Of a DNA stretch of 64,000 nt, positions 49,539-57,281 are shown piece after piece (the first letter of the stretch is position 1; the number at the start of each line of letters is the position of its first letter). The position numbers and the translations under genes were made by a program. The DNA is from TK10-74A sp965263065. GTDB lineage: Bacteria; Chloroflexota; Dehalococcoidia; Bin125. Where the stretch lies: positions 62,001 to 126,000 of the forward strand of contig CBDHGH010000003.1 of NCBI GenBank assembly GCA_965263065.1, read 5' to 3'. The notes below the pieces were generated by a model. That model saw nothing but the letters and a program-made list of their open reading frames with translations, ran no database searches and was not told where the DNA came from.

Positions 49539-50042
49539 ATGGCTCGACGCCAGGAACGCGTGAACGATCTCCTGCGGGAGGTCGTCGCCGAGATCATCGC
49601 CCGGGAACTCAAGGATCCGCGCCTGCAGGCGGACCTGATCTCCGTGACCGAAGTGACCACCTCCGCCGACTTGCAGCACGCCCGCGTGCTGGTCTCGGTG
49701 CTGGGCAGCGAGTCCCAGCGCGACGCCGTCGTCACGGCGCTCAATCACTCGCGCAACTTCGTGCAGCGACAGTTGCGCCCGCACCTGAGCATGAAGTCCA
49801 TCCCCCAGCTCCAGTTCCAACGTGACGACCGGATCGAAGAGGATCGCCGCATCCTGGACCTGCTCGATCGCATCCGGCGCGACGGGATGCCGGGCCTGGA
49901 GCCCGTCCCCGAGACCACAGCGCCGGCCGACACTGGTCCGGCCGACACTGGTCCGGCCGACACTGGCCCGGCCGACACCGGTCCGGCCGACACCGACTCG
50001 GCCGGCACTGGCTCGCCAGGCGATGGGCAGGCGGAGGCGTGA
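49539..50042 (+). CDS. rbfA: Ribosome-binding factor A
   Basis: 30S maturation factor. Of 167 residues, the first 115 form the KH-like domain: RVNDLLREVVAEIIARELKD, VTEVTTSADLQHARVLVSVLG, LNHSRNFVQRQLRPHLSMKSIPQLQF and DDRIEEDRRILDLLDRI. The tail from about residue 128 is made of Pro-Ala-Asp-Thr-Gly repeats. ATG 49539 follows infB by 48 bases. Its stop overlaps the truB GTG. Confidence 0.95.
   Translation: MARRQERVNDLLREVVAEIIARELKDPRLQADLISVTEVTTSADLQHARVLVSVLGSESQRDAVVTALNHSRNFVQRQLRPHLSMKSIPQLQFQRDDRIEEDRRILDLLDRIRRDGMPGLEPVPETTAPADTGPADTGPADTGPADTGPADTDSAGTGSPGDGQAEA
49923..50012. repeat. 15-bp tandem repeat at the rbfA 3' end
   Basis: Six head-to-tail 15-base units (CCGGCCGACACTGGT; the first two identical, the rest with one to several changes) encode Pro-Ala-Asp-Thr-Gly repeats in the RbfA tail. 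The reading frame is kept, and copy number may vary between strains. Confidence 0.85.
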
Positions 50043-50995
50043 GCGATCCCGAATCGCTCGCGGCTGCCCCGGCGCCCCCGAATGCAGCACCGGCGACGGG
50101 GCTGTTCCTGGTCGATAAGCCCACCGGCCCCACCTCCCACGACGTCGTGCAGCAGCTGCGGCGCTGGACCGGCATCCGGCGCGTGGGGCACGGCGGCACG
50201 CTGGACCCCATAGCCACCGGCCTGCTGCCGATCTTCGTCGGCCGGGGCACGCGGCTGATCGAGTACCTGGGGGAACATCGCAAGCACTACCGCGCGACGA
50301 TCCGCCTGGGCGTCCGCACCGATACCGACGACGCCGAGGGCGCGGTGGTCTCGGAGGCGCCCGTCCCGCCGCTCTCCGCGGAGCAGATCGAGCAGGCGCT
50401 GTCCGCCTTTCGCGGCGCCGTGTCGCAGGTGCCGCCCGCCTTCAGCGCGGTCAAGGTGGGCGGCGTCACGGCGCATCGGGCGGCGCGGCGCGGCGAGCCG
50501 GTCGAGCTAGCGGCGCGGGAGGTCACGGTTCACACGCTCACGGTCGAGGATTGGCAGTCGCCCCTGCTGCAGGTGGCGCTGACCGTCAGCACCGGCACCT
50601 ACGTCCGCGCGATCGCCCGCGACCTCGGGGAGCAGCTGGGCTGCGGCGGCCACGTGATCGAGATGCGCCGCACGGGCATTGGCCCAGTCGATGTCGAGCA
50701 GGCGCACAGCCCCGACGAGATCGAGGCCGCCTTCGCCGCCGGCAACGGCTGGGATCTGGCCGCGCCGCTGGTGCGCTTCTTCGAGCACTGGCCGCGGGTC
50801 ATTCCCAGCGCGGCGCAGCGCGGCAAGCTGCTGAACGGGCAGGCCGTGCCCGTGCCGGTGGTCGGGACGGCGACCGGGCGGGCGACGCACGCGCTGGCCG
50901 TCGACCGGCTGGGCGCGCCGATCGCGGTGCTCGTCCCGGAAGCCGGCTGGCCCGAGCGCTGGCGGCCGACGAAGGTCCTAATCGGCCACGGCTAG
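50039..50995 (+). CDS. truB: tRNA pseudouridine-55 synthase
   Basis: Makes pseudouridine 55 in the tRNA T loop (EC 5.4.99.25). The 318 residues include FLVDKPTGPTSHDVVQQLR, the catalytic segment VGHGGTLDPIATGLLPIFVG with Asp, RLGVRTDTDDAEG, VPPAFSAVKVGG and STGTYVRAIARDLGE. A PUA-like C-terminal segment is present. GTG 50039 overlaps the rbfA stop by 4 bases. The ribF-rpsO genes often found next are absent here. Confidence 0.96.
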   Translation: MSDPESLAAAPAPPNAAPATGLFLVDKPTGPTSHDVVQQLRRWTGIRRVGHGGTLDPIATGLLPIFVGRGTRLIEYLGEHRKHYRATIRLGVRTDTDDAEGAVVSEAPVPPLSAEQIEQALSAFRGAVSQVPPAFSAVKVGGVTAHRAARRGEPVELAAREVTVHTLTVEDWQSPLLQVALTVSTGTYVRAIARDLGEQLGCGGHVIEMRRTGIGPVDVEQAHSPDEIEAAFAAGNGWDLAAPLVRFFEHWPRVIPSAAQRGKLLNGQAVPVPVVGTATGRATHALAVDRLGAPIAVLVPEAGWPERWRPTKVLIGHG

Positions 50996-51007
50996 CGGCG
51001 CACGCGC

Positions 51008-51316
51008 TCAGCCGGGGGCGGCGGACGCGTCGGCGGCCGGCAGGGCGAAGAGCAGCGCCACGACATCCTCCGGCGCTTGCAGCGAGTACACCGTGTTGGC
51101 CGGCAGCAGCACGCCCTCGCCCGGCGCGAGCGCCGCGTCGTCGTCGCTGACGCCCACCCGCAACACGCCCCGGATCACGATCAAGGCCGCGGCGCCCGTC
51201 GTGCGGCGGTTGAGCATGGTGCGGCCGGCGTCGAGCTGGATGCCTTCAGCCTCAAGCCGGCTCTCCAGCGCATCCGCTCCCCCCAGACTGGCGGCGCGGA
51301 TGCGATGGAGGGGCAT
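51008..51316 (-). CDS. Small cupin-domain protein
   Basis: 102 residues. A single cupin barrel is suggested by ALIVIRGVLRVGVSDDDAALAPGEGVLLPANTVYSLQAPED, matching the second half of cupin motif 1 and motif 2, but the usual metal His residues are mostly missing. It could bind a small ligand or be structural; function unknown. It is the last gene of the fab operon, 13 bases after acpP, and convergent with truB. Confidence 0.6.
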   Translation of the reverse strand: MPLHRIRAASLGGADALESRLEAEGIQLDAGRTMLNRRTTGAAALIVIRGVLRVGVSDDDAALAPGEGVLLPANTVYSLQAPEDVVALLFALPAADASAAPG

Positions 51317-51329
51317 GGCTGCGGCCCGC

Positions 51330-51593
51330 CTAGGCGGCGCCGTGGTCCTCCAGGAACGTGATGATGTCCTGCACCGTTCGCATCTCCGCGGCGGCGTCCT
51401 CGGAGATCTCGAACGGGTCGTCGTCGCTGCTGAACTCTTCCTCGATCGCGATCGTCAGATCGACGACGTCGAGCGAATCGGCGTGCAGGTCGTCCAGCAG
51501 ATGCGACTCGGCCGTCACCTGGTCGGACGGCACGCGGAGTTGCTCCGCGACGATCGCCAGGACTCGTTGCTCCATCGTGCTCACGTCGGCCAC
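51330..51593 (-). CDS. acpP: Acyl carrier protein
   Basis: Carries growing fatty acids on a phosphopantetheine arm. The 87-residue acidic protein contains LLDDLHADSLDVVDLTIAIEEEF with the modified Ser in DSL. Its helices match ACP, although the loop between helices II and III has a small DDDPFE stretch. GTG 51593 gives the longest form; ATG 51575 (MEQRVLAIV) is also likely. It lies after two beta-ketoacyl-ACP synthase genes. Confidence 0.93.
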   Translation of the reverse strand: MADVSTMEQRVLAIVAEQLRVPSDQVTAESHLLDDLHADSLDVVDLTIAIEEEFSSDDDPFEISEDAAAEMRTVQDIITFLEDHGAA

Positions 51594-51631
51594 CCCTCCG
51601 GGCCCGCTGCGCTGTGCGGGCCGCGTCGAGA

Positions 51632-52858
51632 TTATGAAGCGACGCGCCCGAGTGCAACAACCCCATTCTGCCCGCCGAACCCGAAGCCGTTGACGAGCGC
51701 CGCGCGCACGGGCGTGACGCGGCTCTGATTGGGCACGTAGTCCAGATCGCAGGCGGGGTCGGGGCTGTGCAGATTGATCGTTGGGGGGACCTCGCCGTGG
51801 TAGATCGCGAGGGCCGTCGCGGCCACGCCCAGCGCCCCCGCCGCGCCCATCAGGTGGCCCGTCATGCTCTTGGGCGAACTCACCAGCAGGCGGGCCGCGT
51901 GCGCCCCGAAGACGGTGTGAATCGCGCGCGTCTCGGCCGCGTCGTTGAGCGGCGTGCCGGTGCCGTGGGCGCAGATGTAGTCCACGTCCTGGGGGCGCAG
52001 GCCGGCGTCGTCGAGGGCGCGCTGCATCGCCTTGGCGGCGCCGCCGCCGTCGGGCAGGGGCGCGGTGATGTGATGCGCGTCGGCCGTGCGCCCGCCGCCC
52101 AGGATCTCCGCGTAGATGCGCGCGCCGCGCGCCCGGGCGTCCTGCAGGGACTCCACCACGCAGACGACGCCGCCCTCGCCGAACACGAAGCCGTCGCGCG
52201 ATGCGTCGAAGGGGCGCGAGGCGCCGGCCGGGTCGTCGTTGCGGCGCGAGAGCGCGTGCATGTTGGCGAGCCCGGCGATGCCCAGCTCCGAGATGTTCGA
52301 CTCGGAGCCGCCGACGAAGGCGAGGTCCGCCTCGCCGTACTCGATGATCTGCTTGGCCTCGATGAAGGCGTAGATCGAGCTGGCGCAGGCGGCCGCCGAC
52401 GTGATCGCGGGCCCCCGCAGGCCCAGCTCGATGGAGACTTGGCAGGAGGCCATGTTGGGGGCCATCATCGGGACGAAGAGCGCGCGCACGCGGCCCGGGC
52501 CGCGCCGCTCCAGCGCCTGCGTCTCGGCGGCGATGGTGGTGACGCCGCCGCCGCCGGTATTCACGACGCTGGCCACGCGGTCCCGGTCCAGCGCATCGAG
52601 GTCCAGCCCGGCGTCGGCGCGCGCCAGCTGCGCGGCGGCGACGGCCAGCTGCGAGAAGCGCGCCATGCGCGTGGCCGCTTTGGCGGCCATGAACTGCTCG
52701 GGCTCGAAGTCCGGCACGTCGGCCGCGATCCGTACCTTCATCCGCGACGCATCGAAGGCCGTGATCGGGCGGACGCCGGATCGGCCCTCGCGCAGGCTCT
52801 GCCAGAGCGCGTCGACCCCGATCCCGATCGGCGTGACGGGCCCAATGCCGGTGATCAC
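51632..52858 (-). CDS. fabF: Beta-ketoacyl-ACP synthase II (second copy)
   Basis: Condensing enzyme of fatty-acid elongation (EC 2.3.1.179), at least 408 residues. The catalytic Cys is in TSAAACASSIYAF and the two His are in AHGTGTPLND and KSMTGHLMGAAG, so it is active rather than a chain-length factor. It ends NGFGFGGQNGVVAL. The coding frame extends upstream of GTG 52858 with ARRL before VITGIG, and CTG 52912 has GGGAGGG at ideal spacing, so the true start may be a CTG. It follows the first fabF directly. Confidence 0.92.
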   Translation of the reverse strand: MITGIGPVTPIGIGVDALWQSLREGRSGVRPITAFDASRMKVRIAADVPDFEPEQFMAAKAATRMARFSQLAVAAAQLARADAGLDLDALDRDRVASVVNTGGGGVTTIAAETQALERRGPGRVRALFVPMMAPNMASCQVSIELGLRGPAITSAAACASSIYAFIEAKQIIEYGEADLAFVGGSESNISELGIAGLANMHALSRRNDDPAGASRPFDASRDGFVFGEGGVVCVVESLQDARARGARIYAEILGGGRTADAHHITAPLPDGGGAAKAMQRALDDAGLRPQDVDYICAHGTGTPLNDAAETRAIHTVFGAHAARLLVSSPKSMTGHLMGAAGALGVAATALAIYHGEVPPTINLHSPDPACDLDYVPNQSRVTPVRAALVNGFGFGGQNGVVALGRVAS

Positions 52859-52916
52859 GAGCCGGCGGGCGTCGGGGTGTCGGGCGTCGGAGCGGGCGGC
52901 GGCGGCGGGCAGAGCG

Positions 52917-54158
52917 TCAGCCCTCCCAGCGGCGGAGCAGGACGGCGGCGTTGTGCCCGCCCAGCCCCACGGAGATCGACATCGCGGCGCGCAGATCCAC
53001 CTCGCGGGGCGAGTTCGGCACGCAGTCCAGGTCGCAGTCGGGGTCGGGCGTCTCGTAGTTGAGCGTGGGCGGAATGATGCCGGTCGCCAGCGCCTTGGCC
53101 GCGACGATCACCTCCAGCGCCGAGCTGGCGGCCATCATGTGCCCCGTGGCGGCCTTGATGGAGCTGACCAGCACGCGGTGCGCGTGCTCGCCGAAGATCT
53201 TGCGCACGGCGCTCACATCGACCCGATCGCCCAGCTTCGTGCCGGTGCCGTGGGTGTTCACGTAGCCCACGTCGCTGTAGGGGATGGCAGCCTCGTCGAG
53301 GGCCTGGCCCATGGCGTTCAGCAAGCCGCGGCCGCTGGGGTCGGGCGCGGCCATGTCATGGCCGTCGTTGCCGGATCCGGTGCCAACGACCTCGGCATAG
53401 ATCGTGGCGCCGCGCGCCTGGGCGTGATCCAGGCCCTCGATCAGCAGCGCCGCGCCGCCCTCGCCGGGCACGAAGCCGGCGCGATGCAGATCGAACGGCT
53501 TCATGGTCCGGCTGGGCGGGTCGCCCGCCGGCGCCAGCACCCGCATCGACTCGAAGCAGGCGTGGAAGATCGGCTGCTGGACGGCCTCGGCGCCGCCCGC
53601 GATTATCGCGTCGGCCTTGCCGGCCTTGATGTAGAGCGCGCCGTCGGCCACGGCGTTGGCGCCGCTGGCGCAGGCGCTGGTGGGCGAGTAGTTGGGCCCG
53701 GTCACACCGGCCTGGATCGCGATATGGCCGCTGGCGGCGTCGGCGATGAGGTTGGGCATGCAGAAGGGCGAGATGCGCCGCGGCCCCTTGCTCTTCAGGA
53801 CTTCGTACCAGCGCAGGAGCGTCGACATGCCGCCGCCGCCGCTGCCGAAGATGACGCCGATGCGGCTGCGATTCTCGTCGGTCACGGTGAGGCCCGCGTC
53901 GCGCAGCGCCTCATCGGACGCGACACAGCCGAACTGGACGTTGCGGTCCATGTGCTTCAGCGGTTTGGCGTCCAGGACCGTGTCCGGGTGGAAGTCCTTG
54001 ACCTCCGCCTGCACGTGGACCTTGAACGGCGTCGGGTCGAAGTGGGTGATGTAGTCGATGCCGGAATCGCCGGCGACCAGGCGGTCCCAGGCGGTCGGCA
54101 GGTCGTTGCCGACCGGACACACGGTCCCCATACCCGTGATGACGACTCGACGGGTCAC
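52917..54158 (-). CDS. fabF: Beta-ketoacyl-ACP synthase II (first copy)
   Basis: 413 residues, condensing enzyme of fatty-acid elongation. It starts TRRVVITGMGTVCPVGND. The active-site Cys is in SPTSACASGANAVADG, the His in NTHGTGTKLGD and the Lys/His in KAATGHMMAASS. The glycine-rich GSGGGGMSTLLRWYEVL and ISVGLGGHNAAVL close the fold. It is distinct from the neighbouring copy in many positions, so the two are diverged paralogues that may differ in chain-length preference. GTG 54158 has GGGGGAGGGAG upstream. Confidence 0.94.
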   Translation of the reverse strand: MTRRVVITGMGTVCPVGNDLPTAWDRLVAGDSGIDYITHFDPTPFKVHVQAEVKDFHPDTVLDAKPLKHMDRNVQFGCVASDEALRDAGLTVTDENRSRIGVIFGSGGGGMSTLLRWYEVLKSKGPRRISPFCMPNLIADAASGHIAIQAGVTGPNYSPTSACASGANAVADGALYIKAGKADAIIAGGAEAVQQPIFHACFESMRVLAPAGDPPSRTMKPFDLHRAGFVPGEGGAALLIEGLDHAQARGATIYAEVVGTGSGNDGHDMAAPDPSGRGLLNAMGQALDEAAIPYSDVGYVNTHGTGTKLGDRVDVSAVRKIFGEHAHRVLVSSIKAATGHMMAASSALEVIVAAKALATGIIPPTLNYETPDPDCDLDCVPNSPREVDLRAAMSISVGLGGHNAAVLLRRWEG

Positions 54159-54207
54159 CCGCTCCCTCCCCCGAGCGGTGCGCTGGAGACGCTCCGCGGC
54201 GTGAGCA

Positions 54208-55242
54208 TCACTTGGGGATCCCATCGGACAGGTCGGGGAAGTCGCGCCGCCGCAGCCCGGTCTCGTCGTCGGCGACGGGGAAGGTCCAGGAGCGCTTGGA
54301 GATGCGACGCACGAGCTTGGACAGGACATCGCCCGGGCCCGCTTCCACGAACAGGTTGACGCCCTGGCCGGCCATCGTCTTGACGGAGTTGCGCCAGTCG
54401 ACGGGCCTGAGCAGGGCGCTGTTGAGCTCCTCACGGAGCGCGTCGCGGGTGAGCAGGAAGCCGGCGGTGGCGTTGCTGATCACGGGCACCTCGGGGTCGC
54501 GCCAGGTCATCGTGTTGACGGCCTGCCGGAACTGCTCTTGGGCCTCTTCCATGAGCGGCGAGTGGGAGGCGATGGAGATCTTCAGTCGCACCACGCGCCG
54601 GGCGCCTTCGTCCTCCGCCAGGCGCATCACGCGCTGGAGCGCGCTCTCGTCGCCTGAGACGACGGCGTGGCCGGGGCCGTTGTCGTTCGCGACCACGAGC
54701 GTGTCGTCGTCGGTCGCTTCGCCCACGATGGCTTTGAGGACGCGGTCGCGCAGGCCGATGATCGAGGCCATGCCGCCGGGACGCGCGTGGTCGGCGGCCT
54801 GCATCGCCCGGCCGCGCTCTTGCACCAACTGCAAGCCGCTCTCGTAGTCCAGCGCGCCGGCGGCGACGCAGGCGGTGACCTGTCCCATGCTGTGCCCGGC
54901 CATCGCGATCGGCTCGAAGGGGTGACCGCTGTCCTCCCAGCGCGCGCGCAGCGCGTCGAGCCAGGCAATGCTGGCGACGTAGATCGCGGGCTGCGAGTGC
55001 AGCGTGTCGTCGAGATCCTCCGCCGGGCCCTCTTCGACCAGCTTCAGCAGGTCGTAGCCCAAGACCTCGTTGGCCTGTTCGAAGCGGGCGCGGGCCTCGG
55101 GGTAGACCTCGAGGATCGCGCCGGCCATGCCCAGCGACTGCGTGCCTTGGCCGGGGAACACGATGCCCACGCCCCGGATCTCGTCGGGGGCTGGCTCGAT
55201 CGCTGGGGGAGATTTGCTGTCGGAGGTCACGTCGCTACCCAT
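54208..55242 (-). CDS. fabD: Malonyl-CoA:ACP transacylase
   Basis: Loads malonyl units onto ACP (EC 2.3.1.39). The 344 residues have GIVFPGQGTQSLGMAG at the start, the nucleophile MAGHSMGQVTACVAAGAL, and IASHSPLMEEA with the catalytic His. The PVISNATAG segment and FVEAGPGDVLSKLVRRI near the end match the family. An extra 25-residue polar N-terminal tail precedes the domain. ATG 55242. It lies 49 bases before fabF in the same operon. Confidence 0.94.
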   Translation of the reverse strand: MGSDVTSDSKSPPAIEPAPDEIRGVGIVFPGQGTQSLGMAGAILEVYPEARARFEQANEVLGYDLLKLVEEGPAEDLDDTLHSQPAIYVASIAWLDALRARWEDSGHPFEPIAMAGHSMGQVTACVAAGALDYESGLQLVQERGRAMQAADHARPGGMASIIGLRDRVLKAIVGEATDDDTLVVANDNGPGHAVVSGDESALQRVMRLAEDEGARRVVRLKISIASHSPLMEEAQEQFRQAVNTMTWRDPEVPVISNATAGFLLTRDALREELNSALLRPVDWRNSVKTMAGQGVNLFVEAGPGDVLSKLVRRISKRSWTFPVADDETGLRRRDFPDLSDGIPK

Positions 55243-55408
55243 CACACGCCGATCCCGCGGGCCAGGGCGGCCCTCACCGGCTGGAACGATGATACGCGAG
55301 CGAGCAAGCGTGTGCCTGCCGGGCGGGAATGTGAGCGGGATTTGTATAGGTGCATCGGGCTCGGCCAATAGCGGGGCGGCTGCACGATCGGGACCGCCCC
55401 GCCGATCG

Positions 55409-55442
55409 GCCGCGGCGCCGGGCCGTCGCCCGGCGCCGCGGC
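55409..55442 (-). terminator. 15-bp GC hairpin after fabG
   Basis: GCCGCGGCGCCGGGC, loop CGTC, and the exact complement: a perfect 15-bp stem starting 9 bases after the fabG stop on the minus strand. No U run follows, so it may be a Rho-assisted or partial terminator, or protect the fabG mRNA end. It separates fabG from fabD. Confidence 0.45.
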
Positions 55443-55450
55443 GCGGTCGC

Positions 55451-56230
55451 TCAGTGGATGAACATGCCGCCATCGACGTGGATCGTCTGGCCGGTGATGT
55501 ACGCGCCGCCCTCGCCGGCGAGGAAGGCGGCCAGCGGCGCGACGTCGCCGGTGGCGCCCGTCCGGCGCAGGGGCACCTGCTCCGTGACCGCCGCGACCAC
55601 CTCCTCGCCGAGGTCCGCGGTGATGTCCGTCTCGATGTAGCCGGGCGCGATCAGGTTGACCGTGATGTTGCGGCTGCCGACCTCCTTGGCCAGCGCGCGG
55701 GTGAAGCCGCCCAGCCCCGCCTTGGCCGCCGCGTAGTTCGCCTGTCCGGGGTTGCCCATGCTGCCCATCACCGAACCGATGTTGATCACGCGCCCCCAGC
55801 GGGCCCGGATCATGCCGCGCAGGCAGGCGCGGCTGACGTGGAATGCGCTCGTGAGGTCGGTCTGCAGGACGATGTCCCAGTCCTCGTCGCTCATGCGCAT
55901 GACCAGGTTGTCGCGGGTGATGCCGGCGTTGTTGACGACGATCGCCGGCGCGCCCAGCGTCTGTGTAACCTCCGCAACCATCGCCTTCACGTCCGCCGCC
56001 CCGGCCGACACGTCGCAGCGCACGATCATGCTGCGCGCGCCGCCCGCCGCCGCGGCCGCGGCGGTCTCGCGCGCCGCCTGATCGCGGTCGCGGTAGTTGA
56101 TCGCGACATCGGCGCCCTGCGCGGCGAGGGCCAGGGCGATCGCCCGCCCAATCCCGCGAGAGCCGCCCGTGATCAGCGCCACGCGGCCCGCCAGCGGCGC
56201 GGCGTCCGCGCCCGGTCGGGGTGCGGTCAT
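55451..56230 (-). CDS. fabG: 3-oxoacyl-ACP reductase
   Basis: NADPH-dependent SDR enzyme reducing beta-ketoacyl-ACP (EC 1.1.1.100). Of 259 residues, the Rossmann motif is VALITGGSRGIGRAIALALAA, followed by NNAGITRDNLVMRM, the catalytic Ser in NIGSVMGSMGNPGQ, and Tyr/Lys in ANYAAAKAGLGGFTRA. The NPGQANYAAAKAG and TVNLIAPGYIETD segments are typical of FabG. ATG 56230 starts the conserved protein; longer in-frame starts add a Pro-rich tail. First gene of the fab operon. Confidence 0.94.
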   Translation of the reverse strand: MTAPRPGADAAPLAGRVALITGGSRGIGRAIALALAAQGADVAINYRDRDQAARETAAAAAAGGARSMIVRCDVSAGAADVKAMVAEVTQTLGAPAIVVNNAGITRDNLVMRMSDEDWDIVLQTDLTSAFHVSRACLRGMIRARWGRVINIGSVMGSMGNPGQANYAAAKAGLGGFTRALAKEVGSRNITVNLIAPGYIETDITADLGEEVVAAVTEQVPLRRTGATGDVAPLAAFLAGEGGAYITGQTIHVDGGMFIH

Positions 56231-56349
56231 CGCGGCGGGCTGCCCTTTGGGGGGCGGCAGTTGGGGGGGCGGCATGGCGGGATACTTCCTGGCGGGCGGT
56301 GTAGCGAGAGCGGGTGGCATGGCGCGGCGGCGACGCCGCAGGCGGGAGT

Positions 56350-57051
56350 CTAGCCCGTGGCGGCCTCGCAGAAGACGTGGGCGCTGAGGCGCGGCCCTAC
56401 CGCGACGGGGCTGCCCTCCACGTCGAGGATGAAGACGCGGTCGGGTCCGATCTCCTGCACGGTCGCGGCGACGCCGGGGCGCAGGTTCTTGTCGCCGCAG
56501 TAGCGCAGCAACTCCGGATCGCCCTCGACCATCTCCGAGATGCGGCGGATCACCAGGCGTTCGCCGGTCGCCGTCGCGGCCAGCAGCCGCCAGCCGGCAT
56601 CGCCGCCGTCCGGGAAGTTGCCGGGAATCGGCGCGCCGTGGGGGCAGGTCTCCGGGTGGTCCATGAACTCCGAGAGTCGTTCCTGCACGAGATCGCTCAT
56701 CGCGTGCTCCAGCCGATGCGCCTCGGTGTGCGCCTGCGCCCAGTCGAGCTTGAGCACGTCGGCCAGGAAGCGCTCCGTGAGGCGGTGCCGCCGGCAGATC
56801 GAGTCGGCGGCGGCGCGACCGTGGGGGGTCAAAGCGATGCGGTGGTCCTCCAACACGATGACCAGCCCCTGCTTGTTCATCCGGTCCAGGGTCTGCGACA
56901 CGGAGGCCGGCGTGACTTCCAGCCGCTCCGCCAGGCGCGCGCCGATCACGTCCTGCTGCTCGCTCTGCAGCGAGTCGATCGCCAGCAGATAGTCCTCAAG
57001 CGTCGGCGAGATCGTGGCGTCGGGTGCGGTCGTTCGTGCGACGGTCGTCAT
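56350..57051 (-). CDS. DtxR/MntR-family metal-dependent regulator
   Basis: 233 residues. A winged helix at the N terminus (PTLEDYLLAIDSLQSE, IGARLAERLEVTPASVSQTLDRM, GLVIVLEDHRIALTPHG) is followed by the metal-binding dimerisation domain (RHRLTERFLADVLKLDW, HTEAHRLEHAMSDLVQERL, HPETCPHGAPIPG). The C terminus is a FeoA/SH3-like domain. All fit iron- or manganese-responsive DtxR/IdeR proteins. ATG 57051 lies divergent to amtB with 230 bases between. The suf genes at 60453 onward are possible targets, by inference. Confidence 0.88.
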   Translation of the reverse strand: MTTVARTTAPDATISPTLEDYLLAIDSLQSEQQDVIGARLAERLEVTPASVSQTLDRMNKQGLVIVLEDHRIALTPHGRAAADSICRRHRLTERFLADVLKLDWAQAHTEAHRLEHAMSDLVQERLSEFMDHPETCPHGAPIPGNFPDGGDAGWRLLAATATGERLVIRRISEMVEGDPELLRYCGDKNLRPGVAATVQEIGPDRVFILDVEGSPVAVGPRLSAHVFCEAATG

Positions 57052-57281
57052 CGTGGGTCGCAGCCTATCAGGGAGCGGGGTCGTTAACGCGCTTGTAATG
57101 TGAACGCCACGTCGGCGTAACCTGCCGGGCGCCCCAACAGTCTGTACTGCGCAACAGGACGCGGCCTGCCGGGGCCGCGCAACTTCATCCATTGGCGCAC
57201 GCGACCGGCCATCTCGTCGAGCGACGGGACGCCCGGGTGACTGCCGGCCGGCGCGATGCGCCCAGCGAAAGGGACTGCTCG

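Noticed and set aside
49923..50012. Repeat array considered as CRISPR
   Set aside because: Units are only 15 bp, contiguous without spacers, and lie in frame within rbfA.
51632..52858. Second fabF as an inactive chain-length factor of a polyketide cluster
   Set aside because: The active-site Cys and both His are intact, and no other polyketide genes are present.
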